Positions 33,772-42,018 of a stretch of 64,000 nucleotides of DNA are shown in pieces. The notes under the pieces are model-generated. The model was not told the origin of the DNA. It saw nothing but the letters and a program-made list of their open reading frames with translations, and ran no database searches. This stretch comes from Firmicutes bacterium UBA6113 (lineage in GTDB: Bacteria; Bacillota; Clostridia; Tissierellales; Sedimentibacteraceae): assembly GCA_002422545.1 (NCBI GenBank), contig DIWF01000027.1, positions 124,001-188,000 of the forward strand, in the 5' to 3' direction. Position 1 is the first letter of the stretch. Each line of letters begins with the position of its first letter. The position numbers were made by a program, and so were the translations under genes.

Positions 33772-34002
33772 TTATGCTACTTTGTCGTCGTAATTAACGA
33801 TAGCAATTTCAGTTAAAACATTTTTAAATAAATCTATAATTTTTTCGATTTGTTTCATTACTTCATTTTCGTAAAATACTTCTCCACATTGATCACAAAC
33901 TAAAGAAGGAACATTTTTTATAATTATAATACTTCCATCTAAATCTAAAATGTAGTTAGTATTTTTATTTATCATATCACCTTTGCACATAAAACATTTC
34001 AT
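33772..34002 (-). CDS. YgiT-type zinc finger (MqsA-like) antitoxin
   Basis: A 76-residue protein with CxxC pairs MKCFMCKGD and VCDQCGEVF, the zinc-binding fold of MqsA/YgiT-type antitoxins, and a short C-terminal helix. It lacks the C-terminal HTH of full MqsA, like many two-gene modules with DUF4258-type toxins. The stop of the upstream toxin-like remnant lies one base before its ATG, so the two were an operon. With the toxin broken, the antitoxin is probably a relic or solitary regulator. Confidence 0.82.
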   Translation of the reverse strand: MKCFMCKGDMINKNTNYILDLDGSIIIIKNVPSLVCDQCGEVFYENEVMKQIEKIIDLFKNVLTEIAIVNYDDKVA

Positions 34003-34003
34003 A

Positions 34004-34203
34004 TCATTGCTCCTTTCTTTTTTTAAAGCCAGGTTCCCATTTATCTAAACTTGGAAAGTATGCAGTTATTATCCATAACTTATTATCTCCAATTCCGCAA
34101 ACAACATGTAAAAATTGAATTTTTATTGTTAATCCAAATATTTACCAAAGTCTCCTGATCCAAGCTATCATCCTTTCCAATATATAAATATATTTTACAA
34201 TTA
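34004..34203 (-). pseudogene. DUF4258-like toxin remnant, frameshifted
   Basis: The intact C-terminal part reads QFLHVVCGIGDNKLWIITAY followed by FPSLDKWEPGF and a Lys-rich end, stop at 34004-34006, the typical end of DUF4258 RelE-like toxins paired with YgiT antitoxins. Upstream this frame hits TAA at 34142-34144. A different frame (34130-34200) carries the expected preceding segment (KIYLYIGKDDSLDQETLVNI), so a one-base indel near 34135 breaks the gene. No N-terminal third or start codon is seen. Confidence 0.75.
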
Positions 34204-34477
34204 ATTATATCATAAAAGATGGTTTTATTGAATACTATTTAAACATTTTTTAGTAATTGTAAGTTAACTTAGAAAATGTTTAGAAAGTAAAGTTTTTAGT
34301 ATTTATAAAGTGTATTTTAATAAAAGTTTTATTCAGCTATTTATTATAATATCAAAATGATAATTAGGGATTCATGTTTAAAAAGTCGTATTAATATGGT
34401 TAGTAATTAGATTTATGGTAAATATATATATGATTTAATTTTAAAACATTAACTTAGTTAGAAAGGATGCAATATCT

Positions 34478-35935
34478 ATGATAGAAGTACTTAAAGATTT
34501 ACAACCTATTGATGTATTTAAATATTTTGAAAAGCTTTCACAGATTCCAAGAGGTTCAGGAAATGAAAAAGAGGTTAGCGATTATTTAGTATCATTCGCT
34601 AAGGAGAATAATCTGGAATATGTTCAAGATTCTGCATTAAACGTTGTTATTAGAAAGAAGGCATCACAAGGATATGAAAACAGTCCTGCTGTTGTTTTGC
34701 AGGGACATATGGACATGGTAAATGAAAAAAATTCAGATATAGAACATGATTTTACAAAGGATCCACTTAAGTTAAGAATAATAGATGATAATGTATATGC
34801 AGACGGTACAACATTAGGTGCTGATAATGGAATTGCAGTAGCAATGGGATTAGCAATTCTAGCTTCTGATGAATATCAGCATCCAGCAATAGAATTGCTT
34901 GTGACCACTTCAGAAGAAACAGGAATGGATGGAGCCATGGCACTAGATCCTAAAAATATAGCAGGCAGAACACTGATTAATATTGATTCAGAAGAAGAGG
35001 GTACTATATTAGTGAGTTGTGCCGGCGGGGTTACAGCTAAAGCATTAATTCCTGTTAAGTTTGAATCAGTAAATGAAAACCTAGTGCCTTATTCAATTAA
35101 GATAAGAGGCCTTAAGGGTGGACACTCTGGAATGGAAATAGATAAGGAAAGAGGAAACTCTAATAAATTAATGGGTCGAATACTTATGACTATTTTCTCA
35201 GAAAAAGATATTAGACTTAGTTCATTAAATGGCGGCTCAAAGCACAATGCAATTCCACGTGAGACTGATGCGATAATTTTAGTAAAAACTGAGGATAGTG
35301 CTTTTGTTGAAAAGAAAATACAAGAGTGTGAAGAAACATTTAAAAATGAATTAAGAACTCAAGATCCTGACATTAGAGTAGAGTTTGAAGTTTTACATTC
35401 TCTTCCTTCACAAATGCTTTCAAAAGAATCAACTAAAAATGTTGTTAGATATTTATACTTAATTATTAATGGAGTTACTTCAATGAGCATGGACATTAAG
35501 GGATTAGTAGAAAGTTCCTTAAATCTCGGAGTTGTTACAACTTATAAAGACGGGGTAGAATTCATAAGCTCAATTCGAAGTTCTGTCAGGAGTTTAAAAA
35601 ATGAATTATATAACAGATTATTTGTAACCGCTGAAATTAATGGAGGAAATGTAGTCAGCGAATCTAACTACCCTGAATGGGCATATAATCCTGATTCAAA
35701 AATAAGAACAATATTTGAAAGTGTATTTGAAAAAATGTACGGGAAAAAGCCTCATATATCGGCAATACATGCCGGTCTTGAATGCGGACTGTTTTCAGAA
35801 AAATTTGGCGAATTAGATGCAATTTCCTTTGGACCAAATTTATATGATGTTCATACTCCAAATGAACATATGAGTATTTCTTCAGTTCAGAGAACGTGGG
35901 AATATTTGTTGGAAATATTAAAAAATATAAAATAA
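34478..35935 (+). CDS. pepD: Aminoacyl-histidine dipeptidase (PepD, M20 family)
   Basis: Cytosolic zinc dipeptidase of 485 residues. Metal and catalytic residues are visible: VVLQGHMDMVNEK, LGADNGIAVAMGLAI, TSEETGMDGAM, NIDSEEEG, the dimerisation region with GLKGGHSGMEID, and a C-terminal His in FGPNLYDVHTPNEH. Length and motifs match the Xaa-His dipeptidase branch. GAAAGGATG precedes the ATG. An OPT oligopeptide transporter follows after 30 bases, so uptake and cleavage of small peptides are coupled. Confidence 0.93.
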   Translation: MIEVLKDLQPIDVFKYFEKLSQIPRGSGNEKEVSDYLVSFAKENNLEYVQDSALNVVIRKKASQGYENSPAVVLQGHMDMVNEKNSDIEHDFTKDPLKLRIIDDNVYADGTTLGADNGIAVAMGLAILASDEYQHPAIELLVTTSEETGMDGAMALDPKNIAGRTLINIDSEEEGTILVSCAGGVTAKALIPVKFESVNENLVPYSIKIRGLKGGHSGMEIDKERGNSNKLMGRILMTIFSEKDIRLSSLNGGSKHNAIPRETDAIILVKTEDSAFVEKKIQECEETFKNELRTQDPDIRVEFEVLHSLPSQMLSKESTKNVVRYLYLIINGVTSMSMDIKGLVESSLNLGVVTTYKDGVEFISSIRSSVRSLKNELYNRLFVTAEINGGNVVSESNYPEWAYNPDSKIRTIFESVFEKMYGKKPHISAIHAGLECGLFSEKFGELDAISFGPNLYDVHTPNEHMSISSVQRTWEYLLEILKNIK

Positions 35936-35965
35936 ACTATGAAATAAAATTAACGGAGGTTTTTA

Positions 35966-37876
35966 ATGGATAAAAAGTTATCTAAAGATGCATATGGTAA
36001 TGTGCCTGGTAAAGATTATGTGCCTTATATATCTAGCGGGTCCAAATTAGGTGGAAATGTTGCAGTTTTAACAATAGGTATTATCTTATCTGTTTTATTT
36101 GCAGCATCTACCGCCTATTCCGGTATGAAATCTGGTCTTACAGTTGCTGCTGGTATACCGGGTGCTATTATAGGTTCAGCTTTTATATCAGCATTTTCTA
36201 AAAAGAAGGGGCTCCTTGGAAAAAATTTAATACAAGGTATGGCAAGCGGTGGAGAATCCGTTGCCAGTGGTATAATATTCGTATTGCCAGCAGTTCTATT
36301 AATAGGTTCAAATGTTTCTTTTATAGAAGGTTTTGTAGTTGGCACAGGTGGAGTTTTATTTGGTATTGGAATAGCCTCCATCGTTCATAAATATTTAATC
36401 GTAGAAGAACATGGAAGATTAATGTACCCTGAGTCAATGGCCATATCAGAAACACTTGTTGCTTCTGAAGGCGCTGGAGATTCAATAAAGTTCATGGGAA
36501 TAGGGTTTGGAATAGGTGGTATTATAACTGCTGTAACCAGTTCATTTTTAAATATGGCTAACAATGTTATAAGCTATGTAAACGAATCTTTCTATAAGTG
36601 GAAATTTCAGATTGAAGTTAATCCTCTATTATTAGGTATAGGATTTATAGTTGGATTAGATGTTTCTTTAATTATGTTTGCTGGTTCTATATTAGCTAAC
36701 TTCGGCATTTTGCCTTTAATAGGTTATTTTACTGCTCTTGGTCAAAGCAATGCATTTGTATGGAATGATCCAGGTACTGCTATAAATGCCATGAATGTTT
36801 CAAATATTTCTGGCAGTTATGTAAAATATATAGGTGCAGGTATGATGCTTTCTGGTGGATTAATAGGAGCTATAAGGCTAATACCAACTATTATTTCTTC
36901 CATAAAAGAAACCCTTAGTGCTAAATCTACAAATAATGCTGATAGTTCATCTGTTGGAACATTAATATTATTAGGTGGTATAATAATTGGATTTTTAGCA
37001 GGTTTCTTGATTTCTGATGGAAATATATTAATGGCAATAGTTGCTTCGATTTTATCTTTATTTTTATCACTACTATTTGTCATTGTTTCCGGTCGCTTAA
37101 CAGGTACTATTGGAACTTCAAACCTTCCTGTTTCTGGTATGACCATAGCTTCTTTAGTTCTTGTAACTTTATTATTTGTTGCACTGGGTTGGGTAAGTCC
37201 TGAAAATAACAAATCTTTACTTTTATTTGGTACATTCATAGTTACTGCAATAGCTATTGCAGGTGGATACTGTCAATCACAAAAAGTTTCTTTTATATTA
37301 GGCGGAGAAAAAAATGAAATGCAAAAATACTTTGCAATTGCTTCAATAGTTGGTGTTGCAGTAGTTATTGGAACTATACAATTACTATCAAGCCAACTTT
37401 CATTGACTGGTGATGATGTCACCTTTGCTCTGCCTCAAGCTAACTTAATGGCAACTTTAACTGCCGGTATTATATCCGGTGAGCTGCCTTGGGTTATGAT
37501 AATTGTAGGCACTGTTATGGGAATTGTATTGTTTTTATTAAATCTTCCTATAATGACAATTGCCATAGGTTTCTATCTGCCAATATCCACTACTTCTATA
37601 ATTTTAATTGGTGCTTTAATTCGCTTATTAGTAGAAAGAACTTCAAAATCTGAAAAAGAAAAAGATGGTAAAATTTCAAATGGTATAAGTTTATCTTCCG
37701 GGCTCGTTGCAGGTGGTTCCATAATAGGTCTTGTGGGGATAATACTTCAAGTTTCTGGTGTTATAAAAGGAACTGCACCAAGTGGCTTCGCTGAAACCAA
37801 TGGTATGGCATTTTTGTTACTAGCAGTCCTTGTAATAGCGACAATACTTCCTATAATAAAAAGCAAACCAAGTTGA
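35966..37876 (+). CDS. OPT family oligopeptide transporter
   Basis: Integral membrane protein of 636 residues with about 15 hydrophobic segments. Family-typical stretches include STAYSGMKSGLTVAAGIPGA near the N-terminus, QGMASGGESVASGIIFVLPA, EHGRLMYPESMAISETLVAS, and FYLPISTTSIILIGALIRLL near the C-terminus. OPT proteins import oligopeptides or metal chelates by proton symport. CGGAGG precedes the ATG. Its position after pepD supports peptide import. Confidence 0.93.
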   Translation: MDKKLSKDAYGNVPGKDYVPYISSGSKLGGNVAVLTIGIILSVLFAASTAYSGMKSGLTVAAGIPGAIIGSAFISAFSKKKGLLGKNLIQGMASGGESVASGIIFVLPAVLLIGSNVSFIEGFVVGTGGVLFGIGIASIVHKYLIVEEHGRLMYPESMAISETLVASEGAGDSIKFMGIGFGIGGIITAVTSSFLNMANNVISYVNESFYKWKFQIEVNPLLLGIGFIVGLDVSLIMFAGSILANFGILPLIGYFTALGQSNAFVWNDPGTAINAMNVSNISGSYVKYIGAGMMLSGGLIGAIRLIPTIISSIKETLSAKSTNNADSSSVGTLILLGGIIIGFLAGFLISDGNILMAIVASILSLFLSLLFVIVSGRLTGTIGTSNLPVSGMTIASLVLVTLLFVALGWVSPENNKSLLLFGTFIVTAIAIAGGYCQSQKVSFILGGEKNEMQKYFAIASIVGVAVVIGTIQLLSSQLSLTGDDVTFALPQANLMATLTAGIISGELPWVMIIVGTVMGIVLFLLNLPIMTIAIGFYLPISTTSIILIGALIRLLVERTSKSEKEKDGKISNGISLSSGLVAGGSIIGLVGIILQVSGVIKGTAPSGFAETNGMAFLLLAVLVIATILPIIKSKPS

Positions 37877-37890
37877 CATTAGTGTCATTT

Positions 37891-37980
37891 TATGCGGCAA
37901 TGAACATAAAACAATGAACAATGAACAAAAAGAGTATGACAGCTAAAGTTAGCCGCATATTTCTACTGTTCATTGTTCAT
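37891..37980. repeat. Interleaved inverted repeats after the OPT gene
   Basis: Two inverted repeats cross: TATGCGGC (37891-37898) with GCCGCATA (37952-37959), and ATGAACAATGAAC (37914-37926) with GTTCATTGTTCAT (37968-37980). The order A-B-A'-B' is pseudoknot-like. The AATGAACA unit also repeats directly on the left arm. This looks like a small mobile or structural repeat; a T run follows, so it may end the OPT transcript. Confidence 0.6.
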
Positions 37981-38096
37981 TTTTCATTATTAAATTTACA
38001 TAAAAATATATCAGGGTGAAGATAAAAGAAATTATTATGTATCTTGAAATATTAATTAATACCGAAAGCGCACCTAGTATTAAAATTATTTACGAA

Positions 38097-38525
38097 TTAC
38101 TTCTTAAAAACAATAATGCCTGCAATCATAAGAACTACGCCAATTAGTTTGCTCCATTCAAAACACATTTTATCAGTGCCAAATAATCCAAAACTTTCAA
38201 TTAAACAAGAAATCACAAGTTGTGCCAATAAAATTAACATTGTTGCATATGCAGGTCCCAAACTTGATATGCTTTTAATGACAGTGAATGTAATAAATGC
38301 ACCGATGACGCCACCAAATAAATATAATTTGTTGCTGACATTAAACACCGAAAGTAAATTTTCGCGGCCGGCGAAGAACCATATACTTATACTTGCAACA
38401 AAAGCTGTTAAATGTACCCAACTATTTGTAGCCCACATATTTGATGAATCCATTACACGAGTATTAAAAACACCTTGAACACTCATTAATAATCCAGCCA
38501 GCAAAGCAATTAAAATACCAACCAT
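38097..38525 (-). CDS. DMT superfamily transporter (YdcZ/DUF606 type)
   Basis: Membrane protein of 142 residues with four to five helices: MVGILIALLAGLLMSVQGVF, HLTAFVASISIWFF, LFGGVIGAFITFTVIKSISS, AYATMLILLAQLVISCLIES and LIGVVLMIAGIIVF. This is one repeat of the DMT fold, as in YdcZ/DUF606 proteins that work as dimers. AAGGAGATTAGT precedes the chosen ATG. The substrate is unknown. Confidence 0.88.
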   Translation of the reverse strand: MVGILIALLAGLLMSVQGVFNTRVMDSSNMWATNSWVHLTAFVASISIWFFAGRENLLSVFNVSNKLYLFGGVIGAFITFTVIKSISSLGPAYATMLILLAQLVISCLIESFGLFGTDKMCFEWSKLIGVVLMIAGIIVFKK

Positions 38526-38753
38526 ACTAATCTCCTTATATAAAAATGATATAAGTATAGTATTCCTCAAAAAGTTAATTTAAGCAAAAACAACTTCTTT
38601 CTCATAGAGAAATTGAATTTTAGTATTGAGGAAATTTTGTTGTGGTGTTAATGATTCTCATATATTCCTATCATAATCAGTAAAAATATAGAACAAAATC
38701 CAGATATTAGCAAACAATATAAAATGATATGAAATAGATTTAAACAGTGACAA

Positions 38754-38806
38754 AAAATAAGCAGCGCCTGAATATCTTATACTAGATACCAGGCGCTACT
38801 TATTTT
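38754..38806 (-). terminator. Long hairpin terminator downstream of the decayed gene end
   Basis: AAAATAAG-C-AGCGCCTG (38754-38770) pairs with CAGGCGCT-A-CTTATTTT (38790-38806), one mismatch. In the minus direction it is followed by TTTTTTGT. Confidence 0.75.
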
Positions 38807-38852
38807 CTTGGATACCCATTCAATACCTCTCGGTAAAGATTCAACATACATT

Positions 38853-38985
38853 TTACTTAATTACTACCCTACCAATATCTTTACTCTTGTTTGGCTTAGC
38901 CGCTTTATTTAATCTAACTGTTAACGGGTTAGACCACGATTTTAACCATTACAACTGGTAATTGTATTGATTCTGTTAGAATTAT
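38853..38985 (-). pseudogene. Decayed 3' end of a minus-strand gene
   Basis: A frame of 31 codons ending in TAA (38853-38855) encodes WLKSWSNPLTVRL then NKAAKPNKSKDIGRVVIK. An overlapping frame just upstream reads SIQLPVVMVKIVV, consistent with a frameshift between them. No start or ribosome binding site exists, and the terminator at 38754 would serve it. I cannot name the family. Confidence 0.4.
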
Positions 38986-39094
38986 AGTAACTGATGTTGT
39001 AACATATATGTACCCGACAATTTTAGCTTTAAACATAAAATAATAAATATTTTAAAAAATTTCTGTTTTCATAAGTGCTGTACGTAAATTTTAT

Positions 39095-39964
39095 TTAAAT
39101 TTCAACAACTTCACAGCTATCTATTAAATGTTTAATGAAAAGCTGAACCTGCGGAAGTTCATAATATGAATTTTCATATAAAACATATGTGTTCCTTTCA
39201 AAAGGTGTCCCATCTTTAAAATAAAGTCTTTCAGTGTGACCTTCAAAGTTATCTAAACAAATTTGGGGAAGTATGCACCACCCTATACCGTTTCTTACCA
39301 TTTGCATGCAGCATATCAGATTATCCAGACAAATCTTTGAAGTATTGCCAGGCAGATTATTTTCTTCAAGCCATTTGTGGAGCTCTAAACTCGATCTTGT
39401 ATCAGTGCTTCGGTTTATATATGGATAGGAGTCAAGCGGCTTATTTGCATTTTCTTCGCTGCAAACCAACAACATAGGTTCCTTAAACAAGAGTTTTTTT
39501 CCTTCATCCCACTTAAAATCTCCCCGAACAATGGCAATTGAAATTTCATCATTCATCAACATCTTGTATAAATTTTTGCTTTGGTCTGTTGTTATATTAA
39601 TATTAACCAAGGGATATAGCTGGGTATATGTTTTTAAGACCCCAGGCAATCTGTAATGAGAAAAATTCACAGAACACCCCATATTCAATGTTCCTCCTAT
39701 GAAACCTTGATTTATATTTACATGATTTTTCATTTCAGCTGTAGTTTTATAGATAGTTCTTATGTAGGATATAATACTTTCACCAATGGGCGTAAATATA
39801 ACTCCTTTTTTAGAACGAATCAGCAAATTACAATTTAACTCAGCTTCCATTTTTATTAATCTTTTTGTCAAAGCAGGCTGAGATAAGAATAGTTTTTGCG
39901 AAACTTTAGTAATATTTTTTGCTTCATATAATTCAAGAAGAATTTCATAATCTTTTTCATCCAT
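39095..39964 (-). CDS. LysR family transcriptional regulator
   Basis: A 289-residue regulator with an N-terminal HTH (NITKVSQKLFLSQPALTKRL) and effector-binding domain (LNMGCSVNFSHYRLPGVLKT, GIGWCILPQICLDN). AGGAG lies just upstream of its ATG. It lies downstream of, and in the same direction as, the FAD amine oxidase gene, 99 bases away, and could regulate it; no divergent partner exists. Confidence 0.92.
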   Translation of the reverse strand: MDEKDYEILLELYEAKNITKVSQKLFLSQPALTKRLIKMEAELNCNLLIRSKKGVIFTPIGESIISYIRTIYKTTAEMKNHVNINQGFIGGTLNMGCSVNFSHYRLPGVLKTYTQLYPLVNINITTDQSKNLYKMLMNDEISIAIVRGDFKWDEGKKLLFKEPMLLVCSEENANKPLDSYPYINRSTDTRSSLELHKWLEENNLPGNTSKICLDNLICCMQMVRNGIGWCILPQICLDNFEGHTERLYFKDGTPFERNTYVLYENSYYELPQVQLFIKHLIDSCEVVEI

Positions 39965-40063
39965 TTAAAAATCTCCTGACGATAACTTTTGGTTATGAAT
40001 ACTGATGAAATTATACTATTTTACTTTGTATTAATCAATAAATAAAGTTAATTAAATCATGAG

Positions 40064-41740
40064 TTATATAAATCGGCTTTGTACTGCAATTTGATTGGCA
40101 ACAAATTTACCTGAATATAATGCTCCCTGTATCCATCCGGGTTTTACGGAAACATGGTCTCCTGCAAAAAATACCCTGTTGTCATATTCAGGCAGCAGCA
40201 TATTGTATAGAAAATTTACTTTTTGACCGGGATATGCCACTGCAAAAGCTCCTCTGAACCAAGGTTCCGCGTTCCAGTGAACCGTCTTGTAACTATCTAT
40301 TAACGTATTTAAATATCCTTCCGGAAGACCATGAACCTTTTCAACATCCTTACGTATTGTTTCAAGTTTTCTGAAGATATTAAGACCACCGATTCTTGTA
40401 GCATCCTGTCCTAAGTTGTAAGATGCTATCAATACTCCGGGGGAATCTGAAGAACACAATCCTTCACTAAGGCATCGTATATGGTCAGGAGGGTAAACAA
40501 TAGATTGTATGGGGAGATCTGTAAATGATATTCCACCGTTAATATTGCCGTATGGTGCATTTTCTTCCCAGAATCTTTTCTTGCATAAAAAAGCTGTCTT
40601 ATGAGCATCTATGTAATTAAGTTCTCTGATTGCCTGCATTTTTAATTCGCTGAAATATGGTGAAAGTTCAAATGTTCTCAATACAGAAAAAGGAACTGCA
40701 CATATTACAAAATCAAAGGTATCCATTAATTCTGCATTGTTGGGATTATCATAAATGATATTTATTTTTTTGCTGTCAGAAGATTTTATAATTCCATTTA
40801 CAACATACCCTAATTTTATGGCGACTTTTCCTAAAATACTCGGATCATATTGAAATTCAGGAGGATTAGGGTTGTTGAGTGAATTAAAGAATGCCAGAGG
40901 AAGATTTACCATACCGCCTTTTATTCTGTAAGTATTGAGGAAATCAAGGCTGTATATGCTGTTCATTGTTTCGTCATGACTTGTGTTCAAAAGTGCTGCA
41001 CTGAAGGGTTCAACTGCTGATATTAAGTTTATGGCACTTTGACTTAATCCCAATTGTTCATAAACCTGTCTGTTGTTAAGCTTCGTGATTCTTGAGTATT
41101 CTTCAGAGTACTGAGGTTGAATTTTTAGTATTTCGGTTCGCATTTCTGGAGTGAGACTGTCCAGCATTGTTTCTGCAGCATAATCGCTCAATTCATTCCA
41201 CGGTGTGTTTTTTTCGCTTTCAGTCAAATTGTAAAAAGGATATATATTGTCAGTAATGCTTTGACCGGAAAAATCACGTCTTACCCTTATGTTATTTACA
41301 AAAATAAAGTTATTTGATTGGGGAGATGACAACGATTCAGTGTTCAAATTGAACAAATTGATATAATGCCAGGTTGTTTCATGAGATACAGGAATTCTCA
41401 TGGCACCTAATTCCGAATAAAAATCCTTGGAGTTATTAAAATATGAAGTGTAAATTCTTCCGCCTATCCTGTTTGGTTCTGCGTCAAAAATAGTAATATT
41501 TGCACCAAGCTTTCTCAGCTCATATGCAGCAGCCAGTCCTGACAGCCCTCCTCCAATGATACCTATACTTAAATTTTTAAGAAACAGGGGCATTGCATAT
41601 TGATAAATGTCATGGGGAGGTCTCAAAAGGTTTAAAATATTTTGAAAGTCCTCAGGCCTTCCAGAACGGTTTAAGGAATTTTGAAACAACTGATGTCGCT
41701 GTTCATCAGTGGGATTATAAAAAAAATCTTGAACAGACAT
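40064..41740 (-). CDS. FAD-dependent amine oxidase / L-amino acid oxidase family protein
   Basis: Flavoenzyme of 558 residues. After an N-terminal extension of about 55 residues (VQDFFYNPTDEQRHQLF) comes the dinucleotide-binding motif IGIIGGGLSGLAAAYELRKL, followed by a GGRIYT motif, AMRIP, and the C-terminal FAD motif VFFAGDHVSVKPGWIQGAL. This is the flavin monoamine oxidase layout, closest to L-amino acid or tryptophan 2-monooxygenase types. AGGGGGAA precedes the chosen ATG; an upstream MPRGKFF frame includes this site and is not preferred. The reaction normally needs oxygen, which is notable in an apparently anaerobic organism. Confidence 0.85.
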   Translation of the reverse strand: MSVQDFFYNPTDEQRHQLFQNSLNRSGRPEDFQNILNLLRPPHDIYQYAMPLFLKNLSIGIIGGGLSGLAAAYELRKLGANITIFDAEPNRIGGRIYTSYFNNSKDFYSELGAMRIPVSHETTWHYINLFNLNTESLSSPQSNNFIFVNNIRVRRDFSGQSITDNIYPFYNLTESEKNTPWNELSDYAAETMLDSLTPEMRTEILKIQPQYSEEYSRITKLNNRQVYEQLGLSQSAINLISAVEPFSAALLNTSHDETMNSIYSLDFLNTYRIKGGMVNLPLAFFNSLNNPNPPEFQYDPSILGKVAIKLGYVVNGIIKSSDSKKINIIYDNPNNAELMDTFDFVICAVPFSVLRTFELSPYFSELKMQAIRELNYIDAHKTAFLCKKRFWEENAPYGNINGGISFTDLPIQSIVYPPDHIRCLSEGLCSSDSPGVLIASYNLGQDATRIGGLNIFRKLETIRKDVEKVHGLPEGYLNTLIDSYKTVHWNAEPWFRGAFAVAYPGQKVNFLYNMLLPEYDNRVFFAGDHVSVKPGWIQGALYSGKFVANQIAVQSRFI

Positions 41741-41890
41741 AAAAAATTTCCCCCTTGGCAATTAAGAATCGTAATATATAAATTTCAACAAATTTCATAT
41801 ATTATATATATTGCATAAAAAACGTTTAATGCCATTAAATTCAATATGAGATAAAAGACTTGTAATCATATAATTAATATTGAAGTGAAG

Positions 41891-41951
41891 TGGTATAATC
41901 AACAAAAATTATAAACGTCCATTCTATATTTGAAAATATGTGACGTTTTTT
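41891..41951 (+). other. Promoter plus terminator forming a possible ~45-nt leader RNA before polC
   Basis: The extended -10 TGGTATAAT (41891-41899) is followed by a hairpin AAACGTC (41913-41919) with GACGTTT (41942-41948), an inner TATATTT/AAATAT stem and a T run. The predicted transcript ends about 65 bases before polC. It may be an attenuator or a tiny RNA. Confidence 0.45.
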
Positions 41952-42018
41952 CTATGTACAAATCGTTAATCTATGTTATATAATATAAAATATTGAACTT
42001 TTAAGAAGGTTATAAATA

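Larger units (their letters stand above)
38571..39094. other. Gene-poor region with a decayed gene end and its terminator
   Basis: The first 180 bases show nothing I can name. 38754-38806 is a hairpin terminator in the minus direction, and 38853-38985 is a decayed minus-strand coding end; both are listed separately. The rest is AT-rich with no signal. Confidence 0.5.
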
